A stretch of 64,000 bases of DNA, from the NCBI GenBank assembly GCA_025370055.1, contig CP073041.1, positions 6,542,272 through 6,606,271 of the forward strand, written 5' to 3'. Below are positions 1 to 9,398 of the stretch, one piece after another; the first letter of the stretch is position 1; every line of letters begins with the position of its first letter. The stretch is from Woronichinia naegeliana WA131. Lineage in GTDB: Bacteria; Cyanobacteriota; Cyanobacteriia; Cyanobacteriales; Microcystaceae. The position numbers were made by a program, and so were the translations under genes. Under the pieces are notes generated by a model. It saw only the letters and a list, made by a program, of their open reading frames with translations, made no database searches and was not told the DNA's origin.

Positions 1-849
1 AGCGATCGCTTGCTCCCAGTTGGTGATATCAATGGTGATACCGCGACCGTGATTGCCATCTAAGGGTTTAATGACAATGGGATAGCCCCCCACATCGGTA
101 ATGGCATCCTGAAGATCTTCAAAATATTGGATAGTCGTACCACGAGGAACTGGAATACCTGCCTCCTGAAGCATGGTTTTCGTGCCTTCCTTATCACAGG
201 CCAGTTCTACCCCCAAAATACCGGAATAGGAACTCAAGGTGGCTTGAATGCGTTGCTGATAAATACCGTAACCCAATTGTACCATTGCCCTGGCACTGAG
301 TAACATCCAGGGAATTTTTCGCGCGTCGGCTTCGGTGACAATGGTGTCGGTACTGGGGCCTAGGGCCGAATTGGCTTGCAAATCTCTGAGATCAGTCAGA
401 TCCCGTTCTAGTTCTTCCTGGGGATAGGTTCCCGTGTCCACAATCGCTTGGCAAAGACGAACTGCTGCTCTGCCGGCATAGCGTCCTGCCTGTTCTTCGA
501 CATATTCATAGACAACGTTATAAACTCCAGGCGTAGCAGTTTCACGAGTACGGCCAAAACCGGCGGTCATCCCCACCATTTCCTGGAGTTCGAGGGCAAT
601 ATGCTCAATAATATGCCCCATGTAGGTTCCTTCCTGTACCCGTTCTAGAAATCCACCTCGATGACCTGGTGAACAAAAATGCTCCACTAGACTGGGTAAA
701 ACCCCAATGAGACCTTGATAAAATCCAGGAATTTCATTAGATGGCTTCTCCGCAAGATCTTCTAGATCTAGGCGCATTACGATGAGCTTGTTACGTCGGA
801 CACTCCAGTAGTTGGGGCCGCGTAATGTGAGGGTTTTCAGAATTTTCAT
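1..849 (-). CDS. cphA: Cyanophycin synthetase, N-terminal part (runs off window)
   Basis: Makes cyanophycin (multi-L-arginyl-poly-L-aspartate), the cytoplasmic nitrogen reserve, by ATP-dependent addition of Asp and Arg. The minus-strand frame opens at an ATG at 849 and stays open to the window edge (283 codons seen of a family length near 870). The start reads MKILKTLTLRGPNYWSVRR, typical of CphA. The visible end contains an ATP-grasp signature (IVIKPLDGNHGRG). It lies downstream of cphB on the same strand with a 174-base gap, the usual cphB-cphA order, so cotranscription is likely. The left boundary is an artefact of the window. Confidence 0.97.
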   Translation of the reverse strand, partial: MKILKTLTLRGPNYWSVRRNKLIVMRLDLEDLAEKPSNEIPGFYQGLIGVLPSLVEHFCSPGHRGGFLERVQEGTYMGHIIEHIALELQEMVGMTAGFGRTRETATPGVYNVVYEYVEEQAGRYAGRAAVRLCQAIVDTGTYPQEELERDLTDLRDLQANSALGPSTDTIVTEADARKIPWMLLSARAMVQLGYGIYQQRIQATLSSYSGILGVELACDKEGTKTMLQEAGIPVPRGTTIQYFEDLQDAITDVGGYPIVIKPLDGNHGRGITIDITNWEQAIA

Positions 850-1023
850 GGTCGCTGTTAATCAGATCCGCATTGAGAAGCACAAAAAGCCATTTATTAT
901 TGTCTAAGGAAAAAAGCCAACCAAACTGTTCAAGATGAACAATCTTATCAGAGTCTCATTTCCGCTATCAATAAGCCTCGAAAGGGTGATCGCTACCCCA
1001 TCCTAACTGCTATGTTCATCGCT

Positions 1024-1839
1024 TCAACCTATTTTACCCAAAGGCTTATATTGACGAAGATGATAGGCCTCTCCATGAGAAAGGATGTGTAACCGCAAGT
1101 TATGGAAACTAAGGGGATTATTGGGGCCAACTTCCCCCGCATTGCTATAGGTCATTTCCCGCGCATCCACAAAAGTAACTGTCCCTTGCCCAATAACTTG
1201 AACTAATCCATCTCGCTCAAACATCGCGCAGGTGTCCTCGTCAATACCAATTCCGAGACGTTCCGGGTGATTGGAAATAGCACTTAACAAACGGGCCATG
1301 CGGTTACGATTATGGAAATGCTGATCCACAATAATTTCGGGAACAATCCCTAGTCCCATCGCCATATCGACTAGGGCACGATTAGGCCATTCTCCACTAC
1401 TCCCCCCAGCAATCATATGATGGCCCATAACAGCCGCTCCGGCACTGGTTCCAGCCAAGCTAATTTGTCCCAATTGCACCCGTTGACGAATGCGTTCCAT
1501 GAGAGGCGTATCGGCCAAGAGTCCGCAGAGTCGCAGTTGATCACCGCCGGTCATAAATACCCCTGTACATTCTTCAACAAAGGCTTGAAAGAAGGCATCT
1601 TCTCCCTGAACGCGATCCCGAATATCCATGACCTTAATCGATTTGGCTCCCATCTCTTCAAAGATCTGCTGATAGCGTTGACCAATCAGGACAGGTTCTC
1701 TAGAAGCAGAGGGAATAATGGCAATGGTTGCTTCTGGGCCACCAGATCTTGTCCAAAAGGTATGCAGAATTTCACGTCCGTGAACCTTGTCTTCAGCACC
1801 GCCAATAATCAAGACGGCAGTTTTTGTCGGGAAGGGCAT
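1024..1839 (-). CDS. cphB: Cyanophycinase (peptidase family S51)
   Basis: Exopeptidase that releases beta-Asp-Arg dipeptides from cyanophycin. The frame is open from 1935, but I choose the internal ATG at 1839 because it gives 271 residues beginning MPFPTKTAVLIIGGAEDK, which matches the family start. The upstream 32 codons look non-homologous. The nucleophile elbow GTSAGA places the catalytic Ser at residue 132. The conserved FMTGGDQLRL and VDQHFHNRNRMARL segments are present. It forms a degradation/synthesis pair with cphA just downstream. An alternative start is the ATG at 1878. Confidence 0.96.
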   Translation of the reverse strand: MPFPTKTAVLIIGGAEDKVHGREILHTFWTRSGGPEATIAIIPSASREPVLIGQRYQQIFEEMGAKSIKVMDIRDRVQGEDAFFQAFVEECTGVFMTGGDQLRLCGLLADTPLMERIRQRVQLGQISLAGTSAGAAVMGHHMIAGGSSGEWPNRALVDMAMGLGIVPEIIVDQHFHNRNRMARLLSAISNHPERLGIGIDEDTCAMFERDGLVQVIGQGTVTFVDAREMTYSNAGEVGPNNPLSFHNLRLHILSHGEAYHLRQYKPLGKIG

Positions 1840-2173
1840 GGGATTATGGGGAGATTGGGTCTCGACTTGCAATATCATATATCCTGAGAGGGGACGAGGA
1901 AAAACAGCAGACTTGTGAAAAAGAGAGGCTAACAACCAAACCTATGTGGAATGAAGGCTTGCAATCAAGGCACAGCGAGGGCATTGTAGTTAATGCTGGC
2001 TTAGAAGCAAAGTTTTATTATTATGACACGGGCAGCTAGGGAGAAGATCATTACTGATGCGAAAAGTTGATTACAAAGCCTCAATTAAGGGATTTTTCTC
2101 ACAAACAGGTGATCGTCTGACGGGAGACAGTAAAATAGCATTACCTCAAAATTAAAGCCTCCAGATTATTGTT
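1840..2173. other. Divergent intergenic region cphB/trmD
   Basis: 334 bases between the cphB start and the trmD start, which point away from each other. It must hold both promoters. I see no clear operator or terminator. Short open frames here are in-frame extensions or antisense of cphB and lack support. Confidence 0.5.
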
Positions 2174-2869
2174 GTGCAGATTGATATTATTAGTCTTTTT
2201 CCTGAATTTTTTGCGTCTCCCTTGCAATCCGGGTTATTAGGAAAGGCCCTAGCTAAGGCGATCGCCGCCGTTAACGTCATTAATCCGAGGGATTTTACCA
2301 CCGATAAACACCATCGTGCTGATGATGAACCCTATGGTGGGGGCGTTGGCATGGTACTAAAACTGGAGCCAATTTTTGCGGCCGTGGAATCGATTTCTTT
2401 CCTACCGAAACGGGAGATTATTTTGCTCACTCCCCAGGGAGAAACCTTAACTCAACCCCTTTTACAAGAATTAGTAACCTACGATCAGCTGATTCTGATT
2501 TGTGGCCATTACGAAGGCATTGACGAACGGATCAGTCATTTGATTACACGGGAAATTTCCCTCGGTGATTTTGTGCTTACCTGTGGTGAAATTCCGGCCT
2601 TAGCTCTAGTCAATGGTGTGGTGCGCTTATTACCTGGAACGGTGGGCAAAGAAGAGTCTTTAAAATTAGAAAGTTTTGAAAGTGATTTACTGGATTATCC
2701 CCACTACACGCGCCCTGCTGTTTTTCGCGGTTGGGAAGTTCCCCCTGTATTACGCTCTGGCAATCACCAGGCGATCGCCGAGTGGCGACAACAACAACAA
2801 CAGGATCGGACACAAAAACGGCGACCTGATTTATGGCAACGCTGGTTGGACAAGACTCAATCAAGCTAA
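2174..2869 (+). CDS. trmD: tRNA (guanine-N1-)-methyltransferase TrmD
   Basis: Methylates G37 (N1) of tRNAs with G at position 36, using SAM, and so prevents frameshifting. The product is 231 residues, the usual family length. The start is GTG at 2174, giving MQIDIISLFPEFF. The trefoil-knot SAM site is visible as ILLTPQGE, ICGHYEGIDERI and SLGDFVLTCGEIPAL. A DDEPYGGGVGM loop early in the protein is also family-typical. It is followed by 271 non-coding bases before feoA, so it is probably not in one operon with the Feo genes. Confidence 0.97.
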   Translation: MQIDIISLFPEFFASPLQSGLLGKALAKAIAAVNVINPRDFTTDKHHRADDEPYGGGVGMVLKLEPIFAAVESISFLPKREIILLTPQGETLTQPLLQELVTYDQLILICGHYEGIDERISHLITREISLGDFVLTCGEIPALALVNGVVRLLPGTVGKEESLKLESFESDLLDYPHYTRPAVFRGWEVPPVLRSGNHQAIAEWRQQQQQDRTQKRRPDLWQRWLDKTQSS

Positions 2870-3105
2870 CTTTACCGCCTTCACTTTTATCACCTCCTCG
2901 GTGACGAAGTTAAATAGTTATGTGGTAATATGGGCTGTATTAGGAAGTCCTGTGGTGGGAATCTTCCGCTTCAGTGGTTTTTTATTAGTGTCTTTATTTA
3001 TTCGCGCTCCAGATTTAGGCTTTCCGAAAACCTTATACAGTAAGGCTCGATTTTTTATCTTTGACCCAGCGCGAAAGATTCGTAACACTAACGGTTTTCT
3101 GCTAG

Positions 3106-3129
3106 AATAATTGCAAATAATTATCATTA
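3106..3129 (+). promoter_or_regulatory. Possible Fur box before feoA
   Basis: An AT-rich stretch containing AATAATTATCATTA lies 12-35 bases ahead of the feoA start. It resembles Fur-binding hexamers (NATWAT repeats), and Fur control of feoAB is common. The match is by eye and imperfect, so this is a weak call. Confidence 0.3.
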
Positions 3130-3140
3130 ACCTCAAACTA

Positions 3141-3380
3141 ATGACCCTCTTAGACCTTTCTGTTGGTAAAATCGCCCTCGTAGATCAAGTTAATTTAGGC
3201 TTATATGGCAAGGGTTTAGCCGCTCGTCTAGAAGCAATGGGAATTATTCCTAATAAACCGATTCGAGTCTTACGGAAAAGTTGGTTGGGCGGGCCACTTC
3301 ATATTCGGGTAGGAACAACGACCGAAATTGCTATTCGTCGTCAAGAAGCGAAAAACATCCTTATTCAATCCCATAACTAA
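3141..3380 (+). CDS. feoA: Ferrous iron transport accessory protein FeoA
   Basis: Small SH3-like cytoplasmic protein that supports FeoB in Fe(II) uptake. I choose the ATG at 3141 (MTLLDLSVGKIALV, 79 residues), because the frame's first ATG at 3111 adds only an AT-rich leader-like segment. The core LEAMGIIPNKPIRVLRKSWLG is typical of FeoA. It ends one base before the feoB start, so the two are translated from one message. Confidence 0.93.
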   Translation: MTLLDLSVGKIALVDQVNLGLYGKGLAARLEAMGIIPNKPIRVLRKSWLGGPLHIRVGTTTEIAIRRQEAKNILIQSHN

Positions 3381-3381
3381 A

Positions 3382-5217
3382 ATGACCTGCCATACTGTAA
3401 GTACTAATGTTGATGTAACCAAGGCGGTTAAACGGGTTGTCCTCATGGGAATGCCCAATACAGGAAAATCAACTTTTTTTAATCGCATTACCGGATCCTC
3501 AGCCTTTGTTGGTAATTGGCCAGGGATTACGGTTAGTTTTTTGCAGGCCCAGGTCAAAATTAATGGTGAGCTAACAGAATTTGTCGATTTGCCGGGCATT
3601 TATGATCTGAGTGGTTTTTCAGAAGATGAAAAAGTTGTCCGACGTTTTCTCGAAAAATATCCCGTCGATCTGGCCATTATTGTACTCAATGCTTCCCAGT
3701 TAGATCGTCAGATTCGTTTGCCGTTGCAATTTCAGGTTTTGGGAATTCCGGCGGTGGTGATTCTCAATATGGTGGATGAGGCCGAACGCTATGGTATTAA
3801 GATTCTGGCAGATGAGTTGGGCCAACGGTTGGCCATGCCAGTTTGTCTGATGAGTGCCAAATATGGACGCGGTTATACCAGAGCCTATCAGGCCATTTGT
3901 CAGTCCTTGGCGGCTGAATCGGTTCCTGTAGCGATCGCCGATACGACGAACCATTTATCAGAACTCGCCAATATTACGGCGGAATCCCTAGAGACAGTGC
4001 TTCAGGCGACGGTGTTTATGCCCTCCCAGATGGCCATTACCTTAACCAATCGTTTAGACCAAATTCTGCTCCATCCGCTCTTCGGTTTACCGCTATTTTT
4101 TGCCGGTATGTTTGGTGTTTTTTGGCTAATTTGGCAGTTTGGTTTGCCGTCCCAGGATCTTATGGATCAGTTGACTGGCTGGCTACAAGCGACCTTCATT
4201 GCTCCTTTAGTCAAACCCTTACCAGAACTGATGCAGAGTTTTTTGGTGGATGGTTTATGGGGGGGAATTGCCACGATCGCCTCCTTTGTCCCCTTATTAG
4301 TTTTATTTTTCATGGTCATGGCCGTTTTGGAAGATAGTGGTTATCTATCGCGCTCGGCCTATTTAATGGATGCCTTTATGGCCCGTTTAGGGTTAGACGG
4401 TCGTAGTTTTGTGATGCACATGATGGGCTTTGGCTGTAATGTCCCTGCCCTGATGGGAACCCGTGTGATGCGCTCCCAAGCCTTGCGTTGGTTAACGATG
4501 CTGGTGATTCCCTTTTCTCTCTGTTCTGCCCGACTACAGGTTTTTGTTTTTATTCTGGCGGCTGTCTTACCTGGCACCCAGGGCGCGATCGCCTTATTTT
4601 CCCTCTATATTTTGAGTTTTGTCGCCGCCATTGTCACGGCCTTTTCCTTTCAGGGAGTCTTTAAAAATAGTGAACCCTTTGTCTTAGAATTACCCCCCTA
4701 TCGCCTGCCCACTGCTCAACAGGTATTGTTGCGAGGTTGGGGAGAAGTTAAACAATTTTTAACCAGAGCATCGGGTTTTATTGCTTTTGGTTGTGTAGCC
4801 ATCTGGACTATTACCCATATTCCACCCGGAGCGACAGGAATTCATACCTTAGGCGGCCAGATCGGAGAATTTTTACAACCCATTATGCGGCCAATTGGGA
4901 TTGATCCCTATTTAACCCTAGCCTTGATTTTTGGCATTATTGCCAAAGAAGTGGTACTGGGTTCCCTCGCCGTTATTTATGGATTAAATGCAGAAGCCGT
5001 TAATCAGTATTTAACCGCTAATTTAACCTGGATACAAGCCTACAGTTTTTGTATTTTTTGTCTTCTTTATACGCCTTGTTTAACCACCTTTGTGACCATC
5101 CTCAATGAATCAAAGTCATGGCGATTCAGCTTGTTCTCCCTGGTTTTCTCCTTGGTCTTAGCTTGGATTTGTAGTTTCGTATTTTATCAAAGTGCCTTAC
5201 TTCTATCCACTCTTTAA
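3382..5217 (+). CDS. feoB: Ferrous iron transporter FeoB
   Basis: Inner-membrane Fe(II) transporter with an N-terminal GTPase domain. With the ATG at 3382 (MTCHTVST) it has 611 residues. An upstream in-frame start at 3328 would overlap feoA and is less likely. G-protein motifs are GMPNTGKST (residues 23-31), DLPG (69-72), NMVD (129-132) and SAKYGRG. The rest shows two Gate-like membrane blocks with the hallmark GFGCNVPALMGTR. It is at the short end of the family. It is directly followed (6 bases) by the remains of an antiporter gene. Confidence 0.96.
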   Translation: MTCHTVSTNVDVTKAVKRVVLMGMPNTGKSTFFNRITGSSAFVGNWPGITVSFLQAQVKINGELTEFVDLPGIYDLSGFSEDEKVVRRFLEKYPVDLAIIVLNASQLDRQIRLPLQFQVLGIPAVVILNMVDEAERYGIKILADELGQRLAMPVCLMSAKYGRGYTRAYQAICQSLAAESVPVAIADTTNHLSELANITAESLETVLQATVFMPSQMAITLTNRLDQILLHPLFGLPLFFAGMFGVFWLIWQFGLPSQDLMDQLTGWLQATFIAPLVKPLPELMQSFLVDGLWGGIATIASFVPLLVLFFMVMAVLEDSGYLSRSAYLMDAFMARLGLDGRSFVMHMMGFGCNVPALMGTRVMRSQALRWLTMLVIPFSLCSARLQVFVFILAAVLPGTQGAIALFSLYILSFVAAIVTAFSFQGVFKNSEPFVLELPPYRLPTAQQVLLRGWGEVKQFLTRASGFIAFGCVAIWTITHIPPGATGIHTLGGQIGEFLQPIMRPIGIDPYLTLALIFGIIAKEVVLGSLAVIYGLNAEAVNQYLTANLTWIQAYSFCIFCLLYTPCLTTFVTILNESKSWRFSLFSLVFSLVLAWICSFVFYQSALLLSTL

Positions 5218-5420
5218 TCATTGATGAACAACAGTACACTGCTATTAATCCTGCTGGAAATTGCCATTATTATTGGTTTAGCTCGTCTAGTTGGGATGCT
5301 ATTCTTCTACTTCAAACAGCCTCAGGTAATGGGGGAGATCGTGGCGGGGATTATGCTTGGCCCTTCCCTATTAGGTTGGATTGCGCCGAACTTTTTTAAA
5401 ACGTTGTTTCCACCTACAAC

Positions 5421-6810
5421 GGGTGTGACCTTTAGTTGATGAAGGAAAAGAAAAGTGTTAACATGGGATGAAAAGTGACAAAGAGGAAACAATGATGACA
5501 GCAAAACTAATTAATGTAGAGGGTTCAAAGATAAAAATAGAACTAACATTAGAACTCAGTCGTTCAATGTTGGATACAGAAATAAATATTCAAAAAGGCT
5601 TAAACGAAGTAGGTTGCATCGCCAGCAAAGAAGCCTTGAAATATTTAGATACAGATGGTTCACCCTTAAAAATCGGTGAAGAAATCTGGAAGAGTAAGGG
5701 AGAGCAACCGAAAGAATATCAAACACCTTATGGTGAGGTTATAGTGAATCGTCATGTATATCAGCGTTCACCTTTGAGGAAAAACGTATTGCCCCTTAGA
5801 AAGAGAAGCAAGGATAATCATAACATCAACGCCATTATTGGCAAAACAGGTATCCTCAAAAATGTCAGGGATGGCAGGCAAAGAGGTGAAAAATGATTTA
5901 TTAGAAAATCATGGTAGAAAAGTAGCGCTATCCTATATCCAAAGATTGAGTGAAGCAGTAGGAAGTGTGGTACAGGCAAAAGAAGAAGCGTGGAGTTATG
6001 CCCCGCCCAAGGAGGATAGCCAAATTGCAACAGTGGGAATAGGATTAGATGGAACCTGTATGCTGATGTGTGAGGATGGCTACCGTGAAGCAATGGTGGG
6101 AACCGTTTCCCTATACGATAGTGAGGGAGAACGTCAACATACAATCTATCTAGGTGCGGCACCAGAGTATGGAAAAAAGAGTTTTCTAGAAAGATTGGAA
6201 AGAGAAATTGAGCGAGCGAAAAACCGTTATCCAGAGGCAACATTGGTCGGGATAGCAGACGGGGCAGAATCAAATTGGAAGTTTTTAGAAAAGCAAACGG
6301 AAGAACAGATATTAGATTTCTATCATGCCTCTGGTTACTTAGGTGCCTTGGCAGAAGCGTTGCATCCGAATACCGTGTCAAAACAAAAAGAATGGTTGAC
6401 TGAAAATTGTCGAGAACTCAAGCATGAAAAAGGAAAAGCAGGAGAACTGCTAAATCTGATGAAAGAAGTCAAAGAAGAAAAAAGTCATTCTAAGAATCTT
6501 ACCGAGAAACTACAAGCGGCGATTACTTATTACGAGAATCATCAGCATCAAATGGATTATGCTGAATACTTAGAGAAAAAGTATCCGATTGGTTCAGGTG
6601 TTACGGAAGCAGCTTGTAAGACGTTGGTCAAACAACGATTATGTTGTTCAGGAATGCGATGGAAGGAAAAAGGAGCAGGAATTATTTTGAGCCTACGAGC
6701 TTTGGTATTGACCAAGGAACGATGGAGTCAATTTTGGGCAAAACTTGATCAATATGGGTTCCCTGTAGAACCCTGATTACAACAGCTTTTATCAACTAAA
6801 GGTCGCACCC
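5421..6810 (+). mobile_element. IS element, ISKra4/ISMich2-like, copy 1
   Basis: A 1390-bp element with imperfect terminal inverted repeats. It begins GGGTGTGACCTTTAGTTGAT and ends with the complement of GGGTGCGACCTTTAGTTGAT. It is flanked by an exact 8-base duplication CCTACAAC (5413-5420 and 6811-6818), so it is a clean transposition product. It carries two overlapping transposase frames. Family placement (ISKra4 family, ISMich2 group) rests on length, the 8-base duplication and protein character, and is from memory. Confidence 0.93.
5468..6776 (+). CDS. ISKra4-type transposase, two overlapping frames (copy 1)
   Basis: The first frame (5468-5896, 142 codons) carries the N-terminal part. 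The second (5838-6776, 312 codons) carries the catalytic part, with GIGLDGTCMLM, VGIADGAESNWKFLE, DFYHASGYLG and a closing KYPIGSGVTEAACK block. The second frame lies at +1 relative to the first, and its homology appears to begin upstream of its first ATG (GKTYCPLEREARII). A single functional protein would therefore need a +1 shift near 5780. Copy 2 at 7342-8650 has the same arrangement, so the shift is either programmed or a fixed defect that still transposed. Confidence 0.85.
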
Positions 6811-6850
6811 CCTACAACAACTCCTTTTCTTTATTTATTGTCAAAAATTG

Positions 6851-6963
6851 GGCGTTGCTGACTTGAGGTATGAATCTCTAAAGATGCAATTTTTAAAACA
6901 TTGACTCACACTGGTTTCTAGATGTATGCAAAATTCTATTTCATACCCTGATTAAGCAACGCC
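6851..6963. mobile_element. MITE, 113 bp, GGCGTTGCT termini
   Basis: A short non-coding element with perfect 9-base terminal inverted repeats GGCGTTGCT/AGCAACGCC. It is flanked by the 8-base duplication AAAAATTG (6843-6850 and 6964-6971). It sits inside the antiporter reading frame, and removing it restores the frame. No transposase copy with these ends is seen in this window. Confidence 0.88.
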
Positions 6964-7020
6964 AAAAATTGGTCTGATTTTCTTCATGTTTTTGGTAGGC
7001 TTAGAGTTAAATCCTAAATA

Positions 7021-7230
7021 GGGCTTGCTGAAAAAGTCCACAAAACGAACCTAGATGCCACAGGGCGCGAAAAATGGTGACTTCAGAGATCAGTTTCCAG
7101 TTTTACCTCACATTTTTCCAGCAAAGTGCATGGATTTTGAGCCTCCAAATGCCATAACCTTGCATCTGATCGTTTGTAAAATGCCTGAAAGTATTGTCTA
7201 GCAAGGATTTCATCCTTATTCAGCAAGCCC
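7021..7230. mobile_element. MITE, 210 bp, GGGCTTGCTGAA termini (copy 1)
   Basis: A non-coding element starting GGGCTTGCTGAAAAAGTC and ending TTATTCAGCAAGCCC. It is flanked by the 6-base duplication TAAATA (7015-7020, 7231-7236). It shares only its ends with the 1.7 kb main IS found four times in the window (9045, 13927, 25165, 29224), which is its likely source of transposase. A second copy of equal length lies at 27264-27473. Confidence 0.9.
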
Positions 7231-7307
7231 TAAATATCTACGCCATAAATTAAAAATAGCTGTTCTAACCTCTAATATTAGTATTTTACTACCTTTTATT
7301 TTAGGAG

Positions 7308-8697
7308 GGGTGCGACCTTTAGTTGATAAAAGCTGTTGTAATCAGGGTTCTACAGGGAACCCATATTGATCAAGTTTTGCCCAAAATTGACTCCATCGTT
7401 CCTTGGTCAATACCAAAGCTCGTAGGCTCAAAATAATTCCTGCTCCTTTTTCCTTCCATCGCATCCCTGAACAACATAATCGTTGTTTGACCAACGTCTT
7501 ACAAGCTGCTTCCGTAACACCTGAACCAATCGGATACTTTTTCTCTAAGTATTCAGCATAATCCATTTGATGCTGATGATTCTCGTAATAAGTAATCGCC
7601 GCTTGTAGTTTCTCGGTAAGATTCTTAGAATGACTTTTTTCTTCTTTGACTTCTTTCATCAGATTTAGCAGTTCTCCTGCTTTTCCTTTTTCATGCTTGA
7701 GTTCTCGACAATTTTCAGTCAACCATTCTTTTTGTTTTGACACGGTATTCGGATGCAACGCTTCTGCCAAGGCACCTAAGTAACCAGAGGCATGATAGAA
7801 ATCTAATATCTGTTCTTCCGTTTGCTTTTCTAAAAACTTCCAATTTGATTCTGCCCCGTCTGCTATCCCGACCAATGTTGCCTCTGGATAACGGTTTTTC
7901 GCTCGCTCAATTTCTCTTTCTAATCTTTCTAGAAAACTCTTTTTTCCATACTCTGGTGCCGCACCTAGATAGATTGTAGGTTGACGTTCGCCTTCACTAT
8001 CGTATAGGGAAACGGTTCCCACCATTGCTTCACGGTAGCCATCCTCACACATCAGCATACAGGTTCCATCTAATCCTATTCCCACTGTTGCAATTTGGCT
8101 ATCCTCCTTGGGCGGGGCATAACTCCACGCTTCTTCTTTTGCCTGTACCACACTTCCTACTGCTTCACTCAATCTTTGGATATAGGATAGCGCTACTTTT
8201 CTACCATGATTTTCTAATAAATCATTTTTCACCTCTTTGCCTGCCATCCCTGACATTTTTGAGGATACCTGTTTTGCCAATAATGGCGTTGATGTTATGA
8301 TTATCCTTGCTTCTCTTTCTAAGGGGCAATACGTTTTTCCTCAAAGGTGAACGCTGATATACATGACGATTCACTATAACCTCACCATAAGGTGTTTGAT
8401 ATTCTTTCGGTTGCTCTCCCTTACTCTTCCAGATTTCTTCACCGATTTTTAAGGGTGAACCATCTGTATCTAAATATTTCAAGGCTTCTTTGCTGGCGAT
8501 GCAACCTACTTCGTTTAAGCCTTTTTGAATATTTATTTCTGTATCCAACATTGAACGACTGAGTTCTAATGTTAGTTCTATTTTTATCTTTGAACCCTCT
8601 ACATTAATTAGTTTTGCTGTCATCATTGTTTCCTCTTTGTCACTTTTCATCTCATGTTAACACTTTTCTTTTCCTTCATCAACTAAAGGTCACACCC
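7308..8697 (-). mobile_element. IS element, ISKra4/ISMich2-like, copy 2 (inverted)
   Basis: The same 1390-bp element as at 5421-6810, in the opposite orientation. It is flanked by its own 8-base duplication TTTAGGAG (7300-7307, 8698-8705). The two copies are therefore independent insertions into the same gene. They are nearly identical (one His/Pro difference noted in the transposase), so they are recent. Confidence 0.94.
7342..8650 (-). CDS. ISKra4-type transposase, two overlapping frames (copy 2)
   Basis: The frames are 8650-8222 (142 codons) and 8280-7342 (312 codons), with the same overlap and relative frame as in copy 1. The proteins are identical to copy 1 except for a Pro in place of His near the middle (GERQPTIYLG). 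The catalytic region and the C-terminal GSGVTEAACK block are intact, so this copy should be as active as copy 1. Confidence 0.85.
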
Positions 8698-8845
8698 TTT
8701 AGGAGTTATTTTAGCGTTCACAATTTTATATAAAATTAATAATCTTTCCCAGGTTTCCTTTGTTGCTTTTGCCTTGTTTGTGGGAGCGGCGATGTCAATT
8801 ACCACTTTTCCCGTTCTCGCTAGAATTCTAACAGATAAAAAACTA

Positions 8846-9044
8846 GTAGTCTAAGGCGTAAGTTAAGATACTATTATTAGGCAACCGATAAAAAGATAAA
8901 TATAGGTATATAGGAGAAAAAGTCATGCCCCGATTAGCCCCCAAAGAGTTAAAGTTGGAAGCAAAAGAACGAGAACATCTAGTAGTCTAAGGCGTAAGTT
9001 AAGATACTATTATTAGGCAACCGATAAAAAGATAAATATAGGTA
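8846..9044 (+). mobile_element. IS630-type debris, one fragment inserted in another
   Basis: A terminus beginning GTAGTCTAAGGCGTAAGTT starts at 8846 after a TA. At about 8925 it leads to a start codon and MPRLAPKELKLEAKEREHL, the N-terminus of an IS630-like transposase. That frame is cut at 8981, again after TA, by a second copy of the same terminus (8982-9044, same 63 bases). The second copy is cut by the main IS at 9045. TA target use agrees with the IS630 family. Confidence 0.75.
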
Positions 9045-9163
9045 GGGCTTGCTGAAAAAGTCAAAAAACGAAAGAAATGTGGGTTAGGGAAGTATGGACT
9101 GAAAAAGCATAGATAACTTATCCTTATAGAAACAAATCAAAATACAGATTTTGTTTAATCTAT

Positions 9164-9305
9164 CCGACATTCCGCAGGTTGCCGCCACCCATAGAGTAAT
9201 TAATTTAAACTACTCTATTCATGGTGTATTAAAACAAATTAACGCCATATAGAAAGAGCATCTATTTGTATTTATGCGCTATCTGTAGCGTTTGCGGAAT
9301 GTGGG
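9164..9305. mobile_element. MITE-like insertion, 142 bp, inside copy A
   Basis: Absent from copies B, C and D at the same place, so it inserted into copy A. The ends are CCGACATTCCGCA and the complement of CCCACATTCCGCA (12 of 13 match). The flanks are the 6-base duplication ATCTAT (9158-9163, 9306-9311). An internal hairpin (ATAGAGTA...TACTCTAT) is visible. It has no coding potential. Confidence 0.8.
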
Positions 9306-9398
9306 ATCTATTGTTCCTTTCTGTCTAAAAAGGTCAACACAAATCACTCCTCACAAAAGAGAGGAAAATTAACACCATTTTTCACAAGAAAAACGACT

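Larger units (their letters stand above)
5224..8845 (+). pseudogene. Cation/proton antiporter (CPA2 type), broken by four insertions and truncated
   Basis: The N-terminus (MNNSTLLLILLEIAIIIGLA, then a KQPQVMGEIVAGIMLGPSLLG segment) is typical of Kef/NapA-like CPA2 antiporters. Removing the IS at 5421-6810, the MITE at 6851-6963, the MITE at 7021-7230 and the IS at 7308-8697, with one copy of each target duplication, restores one continuous frame through FFMFLVGLELNPKYLRHK and GAAMSITTFPVLARILTDKK. The frame then stops at IS630-type sequence at 8846. The remaining C-terminal two thirds are not in this window. The gene starts 6 bases after feoB and may once have been cotranscribed with it. Confidence 0.93.

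Noticed and set aside
1417-1887. Plus-strand frame of 156 codons opposite cphB
   Set aside because: Lies wholly antisense to the clearly conserved cphB gene, and its composition is not protein-like.
2676-3110. 144-codon frame overlapping the trmD end and the gap before feoA
   Set aside because: The first two thirds are out of frame with trmD. The rest is AT-rich intergenic DNA with no start signal.
5224-5439. Intact small 71-residue membrane protein after feoB
   Set aside because: Its last four codons are inside the IS terminus, and the sequence is the N-terminus of the antiporter that resumes after the insertions.
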